This document shows positions 11,526 through 21,300 of a stretch of 64,000 bases of DNA, piece after piece. The notes beneath the pieces are model-generated. The model saw only the letters and a list, made by a program, of their open reading frames with translations, was not told the DNA's origin and searched no databases. Origin of the DNA: Luteibacter sp. 9135 (GTDB taxonomy: Bacteria > Pseudomonadota > Gammaproteobacteria > Xanthomonadales > Rhodanobacteraceae). Position numbers and translations under genes: made by a program. How positions within the stretch are numbered: the stretch's first letter is position 1; every line of letters starts with the position of its first letter. Where the stretch lies: the NCBI RefSeq assembly GCF_000745005.1, contig NZ_JQNB01000001.1, positions 1,178,001 through 1,242,000 of the forward strand, read 5' to 3'.

Positions 11526-11851
11526 GGCTTACCCCTCGTTGTTGAACCCCGAATTGTCCCTTTATTGACTCGGCTGCGTAACGTTGTCAATCGGCAGTGA
11601 GGTTCTTGCGAAGCCACGGGCAGCGCGTGGCGACTTTCGATGTGGCGGCGCGTCACGCGCCTTGCGGCAAGCGAGCCGGTGTCACGAGAGCGTGCGCAAA
11701 GGCATGCATCGCGTACAGCCGCCCTGCGGCGCGGATCGTTCCTGTTGCAGCGCGTTACGGATTCCGCGTTGTCCTAGCCATTTGTCCTGTTGACAACGTT
11801 GTCATTCCACTCACAGACTCATGGCGAATCAGGGGCACCAAGGGGCAGGGC
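11526..11851. other. Divergent nagP-glk regulatory spacer (326 bases, no gene)
   Basis: No credible coding region is present. The spacer carries a perfect LacI-type palindrome at 11791-11804 near glk and a half-match AACGTTGTCAA at 11580-11590 near nagP, so both arms could answer to one repressor. The GTG start of glk at 11852 lies at its right edge, with AAGGGG seven bases upstream. Confidence 0.6.
11791..11804. promoter_or_regulatory. LacI-family operator palindrome TGACAACGTTGTCA
   Basis: A perfect 14-bp palindrome with the central CG of LacI-family operators. It closely resembles the NagR motif I recall for GlcNAc genes in other gammaproteobacteria (AATGACAAC-GTTGTCATT type), and the match continues with TT after the right arm. 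It is 47 bases upstream of the glk start and faces the nagP promoter. The partner repressor is most likely the LacI protein encoded at 9128-10168. Confidence 0.75.
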
Positions 11852-12877
11852 GTGGGCGAATCGGCCAACCAGCGGGACATCGTGCGTGCGTCGCGTACCG
11901 GGGCGTTCATCGCCGCCGACGTGGGCGGAACGCATGCCCGCATCGGCCTGGTCCGCCGGCCGCCGGGTGCCGCGACCATCGACGTACTGCATTACGAGCG
12001 TTATGCCTGTGCCGACTGGCCCAGCCTGACCGCGGTGCTGCAGGATTTCATCGGCCGTCTGGACGCCCGCGACGCCATCGAGCACTGCGCGGTCGCCAGC
12101 GCCGGCTACGTACTGGGCGATGCCATCGTCAACGAGAACCTGCCCTGGCCGGTGTCCATCGGCGATATCCGCGACACGCTGGGCCTGCACGGGCTGGCCG
12201 TGGTCAACGACTTCGAAGCGGTGGCCTACGCCTGCCAGTTCCTGCGCAGCCACGAGACCACGCCGATCATCCATACCGCCGCCGAGCCCACCGTGGGCCC
12301 GATCCTGGTCATGGGGCCGGGTACGGGCCTGGGCTCCGCAGTACTCCTGCCGGGATCGCCGCACGCGACCGTGCTGGCGACGGAAGCCGGACAGATCTCG
12401 TTCGCGCCGGGTAACCCGCGCGAGGTGGCCATCCTCGGTGAGCTCGCCCGGGGCCGTGACTACGTGTCGTACGAAACCGCGCTGTCCGGCCCGGGCCTGG
12501 TCAATCTGTACCGCGCGACGTCGGCGCTGCGCGGATCGGTCGCGACGTTGACGACGCCGGCGGCCGTCACCGCTGCCGCGCTCAATGGCAGCGATGCCGC
12601 CGCGGTCGAGGCGCTGGACGTGTTCTGCGGCGTGCTGGGCAGTTTCGTCGGCGACCTGGCCATGCTTTACGGCGCGCGTGGCGGTGTGTTCCTGGCCGGG
12701 GGCATCCTTCCCCGCATCCGCGACCACCTGATCGCCAGCAGCTTCGCCAACAGGTTTTTCAACAAGGGCGTCATGCGTCCCTTTCTCCAGCAAGTGCCGG
12801 TACGGCTGATGGACCATGGGCAGTTGGGGGTGATCGGTGCCGCCGGTCTCTATCTGCACGGTTCGAGCGTCCGGTGA
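11852..12877 (+). CDS. glk: Glucokinase-family sugar kinase (glucose or N-acetylglucosamine kinase)
   Basis: Phosphorylates a hexose with ATP in the cytoplasm. Of the open frame, the part from GTG 11852 (AAGGGG seven bases before it) gives 341 residues. It begins MGESANQRDIV and reaches the phosphate-binding motif FIAADVGGTHARIGLV. Other Glk-family signatures are VVNDFEAVAYA near residue 120, MGPGTGLGSAVL near 155, and FLAGGILPRIRD near 285. It is a Glk-type rather than ROK-type kinase. In xanthomonads Glk-like NagK-II proteins serve as GlcNAc kinases, and the context (NagP, LacI, GH20) suits that role, but glucose specificity is equally possible from sequence. The TonB receptor gene follows on the same strand. 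Confidence 0.88.
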   Translation: MGESANQRDIVRASRTGAFIAADVGGTHARIGLVRRPPGAATIDVLHYERYACADWPSLTAVLQDFIGRLDARDAIEHCAVASAGYVLGDAIVNENLPWPVSIGDIRDTLGLHGLAVVNDFEAVAYACQFLRSHETTPIIHTAAEPTVGPILVMGPGTGLGSAVLLPGSPHATVLATEAGQISFAPGNPREVAILGELARGRDYVSYETALSGPGLVNLYRATSALRGSVATLTTPAAVTAAALNGSDAAAVEALDVFCGVLGSFVGDLAMLYGARGGVFLAGGILPRIRDHLIASSFANRFFNKGVMRPFLQQVPVRLMDHGQLGVIGAAGLYLHGSSVR

Positions 12878-12994
12878 AGGATGGGAAAGGCAAGCAGGCT
12901 CGGCAAACCACGGGGTCGCAAGACCCTTCGATAGCAACGCAGCACGGCGCGGTCGCGAAACCCGTCGACGCTATTCCTCTGAGGGGAGGACACC

Positions 12995-15727
12995 ATGTCG
13001 CATCGTAGAAACCTGCTCACGGCGAGCATCATCGCCGGATTGTGTTGTTTCACGGGTATGGCCGCCGCGCAGGACGCGCCGGTCCCGCCTGCGAAACCGC
13101 AGACCGCCCAGGAAAAAGCGGACGCCGAGAAGGCGGCGCAGCTCGAGGGCATCACCGTCACCGGCATCCGGGCCAGCCTCGAGAAGTCGCTGGACACCAA
13201 GCGCAACGCGGACGCCATCGTCGAGGCGGTCACCGCCGAGGACATCGGCAAGTTCCCCAATACCAATGTCGCCGAGGCGATGACGCAGATTCCCGGCGTC
13301 ACCATCGATCGCCAGTTCGGCCAGGGCGACCGCGTGTCGATCGACGGCACCGATCCCAGCCTCAACCTCACCTTCCTCAACGGGCAACCGGTGTCGCAGA
13401 CGCCGTGGCAGTACGGCGCTCAGCCGAACCGCGGCTTCGACTTCACCATGCTCGCCCCGGAAATCGTCGGCCGCCTGGAAGTGTACAAGTCGCCCGAGGC
13501 ACGCCTGACCGAAGGCAGCCTGGGCGGCACCGTGCTGCTGCACACGCTGAAGCCGCTGGACCTGCCCGCGAACACGGTGCGCGGTTCGTTCGGCCTAAAC
13601 TACAACGACCAGGGCACACCGGGCACGCGCCCGAACGGCTCGGCGCTGTACAGCTGGAAGAACGATGCCAACACCTTCGGCATGGTCACCTCCGTCCAGC
13701 ATTACGAAGAGAAGATCGATCGCCAGGGTTTCGAGATCTTCAGTTACAGCCCGGTGTCCAAGTGGGCGTCCAGCCCGGCGGTCGCCGCAGGCATCGCCAA
13801 CGGTTCGCTCGATCCCAACGCCAAGGTGCCCGACGAGATCAACTCGGCGTGGTTCCAGCAGAAGCGCAAGCGCGACACCGCCACGCTCGGTTTCCAGATC
13901 CGTCCCACGGACAACTGGGACATCGACATCAACAACCTGTTCGTGCGCGAGAACTTCGACAACTGGAACCAGTCGCTGTATCCGTTCACCGGCGCCACGC
14001 CCGGTAACGTGACCAGCTTCAACCAGGGCCCGAACGGTGTCGTCACCGGCGGCCATGTCTGCGGCAACGATGACCCGGCCTGCCCCGCCATCGCGCAGAA
14101 CACCTTCGACAGCAACATCCGCAAGTCCGTGGTGCGCACCGTGGCGCACGACATCAAGTCCACCTTCCACGGCGACGGCTGGCAGCTGGCCGGCGCGGCG
14201 GGCTACAGCAAGGCGCGTAACGACAACATCTCCCAGGCAGTGATGGAGCCGGTCTACGCGGGCGGCTACACCTGGGACATCAACAAGGGCTTCAACTTCG
14301 ACAGCCCGGCGGCAGCACGCAACCCGGCCAACTGGCACATGGGTGACGTGCCCGGCCTGGGCGGCTGGCCCGGCAACTACGGTGACTACTCGGCGCAGTC
14401 GCGGGATACGTACGGCCAGCTGGACTTCTCGAAGTACTTCGACGGCTTCTTCAACGAAGTGGCCGTGGGCTACCGCTGGAACCGCCATGAGGAAGGCATG
14501 CAGGCGCATGTCTACGGCGGCAACGCACCGACCAACCTGCAGGACCTCGGCTTCGGCGGCTACACCGACACGCTGGATGCGCTGGGTGGCCTGGACGGCT
14601 CCGCCAGCCACGTGATGCCCGACCGCAACGCCCAGTACGCCTGGGTGCGCAACACCAACGGCGGCAACGAGGACCCGGGCACGTACCTCAACGGCACCTA
14701 CAAGCTGCTGGAGAAGACCAACGCGGCCTATGTGCAGGGCAACTTCGCCGGCGGCGGCTTCCACGGCAACATCGGCGTGCGCTACGTGGACACCAAGACC
14801 GACGGCACCGGCTTCAACTACAGCGGCGCGCCCGTGCTGCCGGCCCCGGCCGGTTCGTGGCAGACCTCCTCGCGCACGTCGAAGAACTGGCTGCCCAGCC
14901 TCAACGTGGCCTACGACCTCACCGACGAAGTGGTGCTGCGTGCCGCGGCGGCGAAGGTCATCGCCCGCCCGCCGTACAACATGCAGGTGAACAACCTGTT
15001 CCTCAACGACTCGGTGCTGACCGGCTCGGGCGGCAACCCGGACCTGAAGGACTACAAGTCGAAGAACTACTCGCTGTCAGCGGAGTGGTACTTCGCGCCG
15101 CAGTCGTATGTCGCGGTCACCGGCTTCCTCAAGCAGATCGACAACTACACCGTGGTCGACTCGGCCAACGAGCGGCAGTTCAACTCCGGCCTGGTCAACG
15201 ACCCGACCACGTTCGCCCGCCAGGTGGCGCAGGGGCTGTGCACGGCCGACGGCTTCTGCACCTACTCCATCAGCCGGCCGCGCAACACCGGGTCGGGCAA
15301 GGTCCGCGGCGGCAGCATCAGCTACCAGCAGGCGTTCGGTGACACCGGCTTCGGCACCACGGCCAGCTACACCTACGCCAAGGGCACGCTGGATTCCGGT
15401 GGCTCGCTGCCGTACAACTCGAAGAACGCGTACTCGCTCAGCCCGTACTACGAGATGGGTCCGTTCAGTGCCCGTGTCACGTACAACTGGCGCAGCAAGT
15501 ACCTCGCCGGCGGCTACATCGCCGGTGCGCCGCCGGCCACGACGGCCGACTACGGCGACCTGGGCGCGACCCTCGGCTGGAAGCTCAACAAGAACGTGTC
15601 GTTCACCCTGGCCGGCATGAACCTGACCAACGAAACGTACAAGCAGTACCTCACGGTCACCTCGTTGCCGGTCGCCAAGTACACCACGGGCCGCCGCTAC
15701 ATGGCCTCGGTGCACTTCGACCTCTGA
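12995..15727 (+). CDS. TonB-dependent outer-membrane receptor (Oar/CUT-like), probable chito-oligosaccharide uptake
   Basis: A 910-residue outer-membrane receptor. A Sec signal (about residues 1-25, ending GMAAAQ) is followed by a TonB-box-like GITVTGIRASL near 55 and a plug domain with DAIVEAVTAEDIGKFPNTNVAEAM and IPGVTIDR. A long 22-strand-type barrel ends in the terminal aromatic signature RRYMASVHFDL. The plug sequence is that of the xanthomonad/Caulobacter TonB receptors that import plant or chitin oligosaccharides. It follows the sugar kinase gene by 117 bases and precedes the GH20 hexosaminidase gene, so the substrate is probably a GlcNAc oligomer (inferred; resembles Nix receptors). 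A strong terminator ends the unit. Confidence 0.9.
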   Translation: MSHRRNLLTASIIAGLCCFTGMAAAQDAPVPPAKPQTAQEKADAEKAAQLEGITVTGIRASLEKSLDTKRNADAIVEAVTAEDIGKFPNTNVAEAMTQIPGVTIDRQFGQGDRVSIDGTDPSLNLTFLNGQPVSQTPWQYGAQPNRGFDFTMLAPEIVGRLEVYKSPEARLTEGSLGGTVLLHTLKPLDLPANTVRGSFGLNYNDQGTPGTRPNGSALYSWKNDANTFGMVTSVQHYEEKIDRQGFEIFSYSPVSKWASSPAVAAGIANGSLDPNAKVPDEINSAWFQQKRKRDTATLGFQIRPTDNWDIDINNLFVRENFDNWNQSLYPFTGATPGNVTSFNQGPNGVVTGGHVCGNDDPACPAIAQNTFDSNIRKSVVRTVAHDIKSTFHGDGWQLAGAAGYSKARNDNISQAVMEPVYAGGYTWDINKGFNFDSPAAARNPANWHMGDVPGLGGWPGNYGDYSAQSRDTYGQLDFSKYFDGFFNEVAVGYRWNRHEEGMQAHVYGGNAPTNLQDLGFGGYTDTLDALGGLDGSASHVMPDRNAQYAWVRNTNGGNEDPGTYLNGTYKLLEKTNAAYVQGNFAGGGFHGNIGVRYVDTKTDGTGFNYSGAPVLPAPAGSWQTSSRTSKNWLPSLNVAYDLTDEVVLRAAAAKVIARPPYNMQVNNLFLNDSVLTGSGGNPDLKDYKSKNYSLSAEWYFAPQSYVAVTGFLKQIDNYTVVDSANERQFNSGLVNDPTTFARQVAQGLCTADGFCTYSISRPRNTGSGKVRGGSISYQQAFGDTGFGTTASYTYAKGTLDSGGSLPYNSKNAYSLSPYYEMGPFSARVTYNWRSKYLAGGYIAGAPPATTADYGDLGATLGWKLNKNVSFTLAGMNLTNETYKQYLTVTSLPVAKYTTGRRYMASVHFDL

Positions 15728-15785
15728 TCGGCGGTAAATCTTCCGCGGCCATGGATGGCCGCCACCCTGATGCTTCATTCCCCTT

Positions 15786-15822
15786 CGGGCCCGACGACGC
15801 GACGTATCGGGCCCGTTTTTTT
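15786..15822 (+). terminator. Rho-independent terminator after the TonB receptor gene
   Basis: CGGGCCCGA at 15786-15794 pairs with TCGGGCCCG at 15807-15815, directly followed by seven T residues. It stands 58 bases after the receptor stop and about 95 bases before the hexosaminidase start, so GH20 expression needs its own promoter or read-through. Confidence 0.9.
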
Positions 15823-15917
15823 GGGTGACGTTTCCCCGAGGCTCGCCTCCACTTTCCACCGGCATCGGCGTTCGCCACAATCGACGATGCCGTTTCCCGC
15901 ACCTTTCGGAGTCATCG

Positions 15918-18191
15918 ATGCGCCGTACCCTCCTGCTCGTCCTGGTTGTCGGCCTCAGCGCCTGTGCCCAGCAGCCACCCAAACGCGATGCGGGCCCCAT
16001 CGACGACACACCGCTTTCCCTCATCCCGCAGCCCGCGCACATGCAGCGGCTGCCGGGGCGCTATAAGCTCGACCCGAAGGCGGCCATCACCGTGACGCCG
16101 GGCGATAGCGCGGCCCGGCATGTGGCCGCTCAGTTGCAGGGGTGGGTCCGCCAGGCGCGTGGTATCACCCTCGCCATCGTCGAAGGCAAGCCGCGCGGCG
16201 GCATCGTGCTGGCCACCAGCGCGGCGATCAAGGGCCGCGAAGCCTACACGCTGGATGTGGACGGCAACGGTGTGCGCATCGCCGCCAACGACGAGACCGG
16301 TCTTTACTACGGCGCGGTGACCTATGCGCAACTGCTGACCGACCCCGCCGCCCAGGCCGGCGTGCCGGGCCTGCATATCGTCGATGCGCCGCGCTTCGAA
16401 TGGCGCGGCCTGATGCTCGACTCCAGCCGACACTTCCAGTCGGTGAGCGAGATCGAGCACCTGCTCGACCAGATGGCGATGCACAAGCTCAACACGTTCC
16501 ACTGGCACCTCACCGACGACCAGGGCTGGCGGCTGCAGATCACCAAATACCCGAAGCTGACCGAGATCGGTGCCTGCCGCAAGACGGTCGGCCCCGATAT
16601 CGCGCTGACCGGTAGTGCCGATACACCGTATTGCGGCTTCTACACGCAGGACGAAGCGAAGCAGATCGTCGCCTATGCGGCCGAGCGACACATCACCGTC
16701 GTACCGGAAATCGAGATGCCAGGCCATGCGCAGGCCGCTGTCGCTGCGTATCCGAAGCTGGGCAACGGCAAGAAGTTGACCGTGTCGTCCGACTGGGGCG
16801 TCAACACCGCGCTGTTCAACACCGACGACGCCACCTTCGTGGTCCTGCAGGACGTGCTGGACGAGGTGATGGCGATCTTCCCGTCCACGTATATCCATGT
16901 CGGTGGCGACGAGGCGGCCAAGGACGAGTGGGAACACTCGAAATCCGTGCAGGCACGGATGAAGACCCTGGGCATCACCGATGAAGAGAAAATGCAGGGC
17001 TGGTTCGTCGCGCGCATCGGCGATTACCTGGAAGCGCACGGCCGTCGTCTGATCGGCTGGGACGAGATCCTCGACGGCAAGGTGCCGGCCAGCGCCACCG
17101 TCATGTCGTGGCGCGGTACCGCCGGAGCGATCAAGGCCGCCAATGCCGGGCACGACGTGGTCATGGCGCCGTCGCCCACGCTGTACCTTGATCGCCTGCA
17201 GTCCACGCTGCCCGACGAACCGGCAGGGCGTCCTTCGGGACAGACGCTGAAAACCATCTACGACTTCGACCCCGTGCCCGCTGGCATCGCGCCGGACAAG
17301 GCGCAGCACGTGCTCGGCGAGCAGGTCACCGTGTTCACCGAATACCTGCCGGACTGGTACAGCACGCAGCATGCGATCTTTCCGCGCATGGCGGCGGTGG
17401 CCGAGCGCACCTGGTCGCCCAAGGCCGACTGGAACAGCTTCATCGCGCGCCTGCCCGCGCAGATGGCGCGCTATCGCGCGGCGGGCATCGTGCCGGCCGA
17501 CGGGGTGTTCGCCGTGGCCATCGCCAGCGAAGCCGCGGTCGACGGCAAGGCGCGCGTCACCCTGTCCAACCAGAGCGGCTACGGCACGATTCGCTACACC
17601 ACGGACGGCACCGCACCCACCTCGCAGTCCACCGCGTACACCGCGCCGTTCGAGGTGGCGTTGCCGACGACCGTGCGCGCCAATACGTTCCAGAACGGCT
17701 TTGGCCTGGCCGGCCCACGCGATCGCAGCATCGACGCGGCGTCGCTCCTGCATCGCACCAGCGACGGACTCGACACCTGCACCGACAAGCTGGCGTTGCG
17801 GCTATCCGCGGTCAACGCGGTGGACGGTGCGCGCCCGGTCCACAAGGTGGACATCATGGACACCTGCTGGATGTGGAAGGGCGTGAACCTCGATGGCCGC
17901 TACGGCATCGACATCACGGTCGACCGCCTGCCCTACAACTACGCCCTGTGGAAGGACGCGGCCGGCATCGTGTCGCGCAAGGCACGCTCGGCGGCTGGCG
18001 AGATCGAGGTACACCAGGACACCTGCACCGGCCCGAAACTCGCCACGCTGCCACTGGCCAAGGCGAAGGACGGCCGCGCCACGCTGCAAGGCACGCTACC
18101 CAAGCGCGAAGGCACGCACGACCTCTGCTTCGTCATCACCGGCAAGCCCGGCCCGAAGCTATGGGTGATCGGGGATGTACAACTGCGTTAA
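15918..18191 (+). CDS. Beta-N-acetylhexosaminidase, GH20 lipoprotein
   Basis: Removes terminal GlcNAc (or GalNAc) from chito-oligosaccharides or glycans. The start ATG 15918 has GGAG six bases upstream and encodes a lipoprotein signal with lipobox LSAC (Cys16), so the enzyme is tethered to a membrane, probably facing the periplasm. A GH20b N-terminal domain (about 30-150) leads into the catalytic barrel from FEWRGLMLDSSRHF. The catalytic Asp-Glu pair is Asp331-Glu332 in HVGGDEAAKDEW. A beta-sandwich with IRYTTDGTAPT near 560 and a further C-terminal module follow, giving 757 residues. Together with the upstream receptor, kinase and NagP genes it forms a GlcNAc-scavenging set. Confidence 0.93.
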   Translation: MRRTLLLVLVVGLSACAQQPPKRDAGPIDDTPLSLIPQPAHMQRLPGRYKLDPKAAITVTPGDSAARHVAAQLQGWVRQARGITLAIVEGKPRGGIVLATSAAIKGREAYTLDVDGNGVRIAANDETGLYYGAVTYAQLLTDPAAQAGVPGLHIVDAPRFEWRGLMLDSSRHFQSVSEIEHLLDQMAMHKLNTFHWHLTDDQGWRLQITKYPKLTEIGACRKTVGPDIALTGSADTPYCGFYTQDEAKQIVAYAAERHITVVPEIEMPGHAQAAVAAYPKLGNGKKLTVSSDWGVNTALFNTDDATFVVLQDVLDEVMAIFPSTYIHVGGDEAAKDEWEHSKSVQARMKTLGITDEEKMQGWFVARIGDYLEAHGRRLIGWDEILDGKVPASATVMSWRGTAGAIKAANAGHDVVMAPSPTLYLDRLQSTLPDEPAGRPSGQTLKTIYDFDPVPAGIAPDKAQHVLGEQVTVFTEYLPDWYSTQHAIFPRMAAVAERTWSPKADWNSFIARLPAQMARYRAAGIVPADGVFAVAIASEAAVDGKARVTLSNQSGYGTIRYTTDGTAPTSQSTAYTAPFEVALPTTVRANTFQNGFGLAGPRDRSIDAASLLHRTSDGLDTCTDKLALRLSAVNAVDGARPVHKVDIMDTCWMWKGVNLDGRYGIDITVDRLPYNYALWKDAAGIVSRKARSAAGEIEVHQDTCTGPKLATLPLAKAKDGRATLQGTLPKREGTHDLCFVITGKPGPKLWVIGDVQLR

Positions 18192-18206
18192 GAAGCAAAC
18201 AGCCAT

Positions 18207-18353
18207 GTAGGAGCGCACGATGTGCGCGATAGCCGTGCCGCACCGTCGAGCGATGAAGCGCGCCGTCGAACGATGACGTTGAACGGTGGGGTCGCCCGAT
18301 GGGTGGGCGCGTCGCCGCGTTGTTGGTTTTTCGCGCACATCGTGCGCTCCTAC
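18207..18353. repeat. REP-like inverted doublet
   Basis: A 23-base unit at 18207-18229 beginning GTAGGAGCGCACGATG is repeated perfectly in inverse orientation at 18331-18353, around a 101-base loop. It lies between the convergent hexosaminidase and lhr genes. The family is the same as at 6321-6485 and 25085-25110. Confidence 0.8.
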
Positions 18354-18381
18354 CTACGGCGGCAGGTGGGTGGTGGAGGGA

Positions 18382-21300
18382 TCAGGCGAACGCGGCGGGG
18401 AATGTCGCGTGGCGTTGCAGGGCCTTGCGGGCGTCGCGCTCGTCGTCGCCTTCCAGGGGCGTGAGCGCGACGAACTTGCCGGCCATCATGGCGGCCAGCG
18501 GCACGCCGTCGCGGATGGCGATGCGGTTGCCGATCACCGCGGGCACCTTGGCGCCGGCGATGATGGCACCGATCAGGTTGGCTGGGTCCGTGCCGGCGAT
18601 GCAGACGATATCGCCGTCGTGGTCGCGATGGCGGATCTGGCGCAGCGCCGGCAGTGCCTCGGGCAGGGCGAACTGCTCGCCGACCAAGCCGTCGACGAAG
18701 CGGCCCCCGCGGATCTCGCCACGGGCTTCCAGTCGGTGGTACACACGCCGCAACTCGCGCCACGACGGCAGCCAGCTGGCCTCGCGTTCCAGAATCTTCC
18801 AGCTGACCACGCCGTAACGCCGAAGCAGCGTGCGGGCGATGTGCTCCAGGCCATCGGCGTCGTTGCGCTCGTCGCGCGGGCGCCGCGCCAGCGACCACCG
18901 GCCCGCGTCCTCGATGCCACTGAGCATGTGTCGGCGGCTGCGTCGCTGGCGGCTGCCGCTACGCTTGGCGGCGGGCAGCAACAGCGCGCGCAAGCCGGCG
19001 AAGCTGTCGGCGGTGACGCGTCCGGCCGCCACCAGTTCGCCCAGCGCGTCTTCCAGCTCCGTGCGTAGCAGGCGGGTGGTCGTGGCGATCTCGTCGAAGA
19101 ACAGGGCGCCGTCGTCGCGCAGTGCGTCTGCGACGGCCTGCGCACGCGACGACAGCGCGGTTTCGCCCTCGGCAAACGGCACGGCGGCGGACCAGATCGG
19201 CAACTGCCGCCGCGGCAGCAGCACGATGGGCGTGGCGCGTACCGGCCCGCCGCTGCCCGTGCCCAGACGCAGCCGGCTCCACACCACGCGTCCCGCGCGG
19301 CAGAGGTCGTCCAGCCAGCCGATGCCGTAGTCGCCCACCCGCGCGGGCAGCAGTTCCGCTTCCCAAGCACCCGCGGCCGCTTCGAAACCCTCCAGCTGCG
19401 CGATGACGCCGGCCAGCGCATCGGGGCCGGCCACCTGAGTGGCGCGGGTCAGGTGCTGCCAGTCGAGCAGGAAGCGCAGGTAGTCGCGTGGCGCCACGGG
19501 CTCGATCTCGCGCCGCAGCCGACCGATCGTGTAGCGGTGGATACGGGCCAGCAGGTGACGCTCGCACCATTCGACCTCGGTAACGCCGGGCGAAAACGGC
19601 CCGCGCATCACGTAGCCCTCGGTTTCCAGCGAGGTCAGCGCGGCCTCCACGTCGCCCGCGGCGACGCCCAGCGACGTCGCAAGCACGGCGGCCGGCACCG
19701 GGCCGAGCCCACCCAGGCGTCCACGCACCAGATCGATCAGCGCCGCGTCGGCTGTCCAGGCCTGGGCCGCGTAGTCCGCCGGCGCCACGATGGCCGGCGC
19801 CAGCATGGCCTGCGGATGCACCGCATGCCATGCGGGCAAACGCTCCGCGGCGATCCACAGCGTCGTGCCGCCGATCGTCATCGCGGTGGCGCGGGCATCC
19901 TTCGCCAGGGCGGTCAACAACTTTTTCCAGCCCGGCTCGCGCGTGGCTTCGTCGGCCGTGACCGCGCCGAGCTGCACCAGCGCCTCGTGCATCTCGTCGG
20001 CGCTGCGTGCTTCCGGCCAGGCTTCCTCGCGCACCGACGCGATGGCCTCGGCATCCAGCCGGCCCAGGTCGTCTGCCGTTTCGGCGGTGTTCCAGCGGCG
20101 CGACTGCACGGCATGGGTGCGTCGTTCTTCCAGCGGCGCATCGTCGAGGAACGCGTACGGCGCCGCACTGAGCACTTCCGCCGCGAGTGGCGAGGGCGTG
20201 GCCAGGTCACGCGCGACCATGGCTATGGTGCCCGCTTCCAGGCCCCGCAGAATGGTGAGTAGCCCTTCGCTGTCCATCGCCTCGTGCAGGCAGTCTTCCA
20301 GTGTCTGCTTCACCAGCGGGTGGTCGGGCACCTCGCGCTCGCCGACGAGGTTCTCCGCACAGGCCACCTGGTCCGGGAACACCGTGGCCAGCAGATCCTC
20401 GCTCTTCATGCGCTGCAACTGCGGCGCGACCTTGCGACCGCCGGTGAACCGCGGCAGCGCCAGCGCCGTCGTGGCGTTCCAGCGCCAGCGCACGCCGAAC
20501 AGCGGCGCATCCAGCAAGGCCTGGATCAACACGTGCTCGGCTGAATTCGAATGCAGGTAGCGGGCCACCTCGTCCAGCGGAAAACTGTGACTGGTGGACA
20601 GCGACAGCACGATAGCGTCTTCCGTCGCCGCGGCCTGCAGTTCGAAGTTGAACTTCCGGCAGAACCGCTTTCGCAATGCCAGGCCCCACGCGCGGTTGAT
20701 GCGGCTGCCGTAGGGTGTGTGGATGATCAGCTGGGTGCCGCCGGATTCGTCGAAGAACCGTTCCATCACCAGCGTCTCGCGCGTGGGCAGCGCGCCCAGT
20801 GCCGCGCGTGCACGGAACAGGTAGTCGACGATCTGCTCGGCCGCGGCGCGTGACAGGCCCAGGTCGTCCATCAGCCAACGCAGGGCGCCGTCACGGCCGC
20901 CCTCGTCGAACTTGGCCGAGATATCCGTGCGCAACCGCGACACGCCGATCGACAACTCGTCCGTACGCCCGGGCGCCTCGCCCAGCCAGAAAGGGATGTT
21001 CGGCGGCTGGCCCTGCGCATCCTCCACGCGCAGGCGGCCCATCTCCACGCGCATGATGCGATAGGAGCGGTTGCCCAGCTGGAACACGTCGCCGGCCAGG
21101 CTCTCGACCGCGAAGTCCTCGTTGACGGTGCCGACCACGGTGGACTGCGGCTCCAGCACGACGTTGTAATCGCCCGTCTCGGGAATCGTGCCGCCCGAGG
21201 TCACGGCGGTGAGTCGCGCGCCGCGCCGTTCGCGCAGGCGCTTGTTCACCGCATCGCGATGGATATACGAGCCACGCGGCCCCACCCGTGTGGTGAAACC

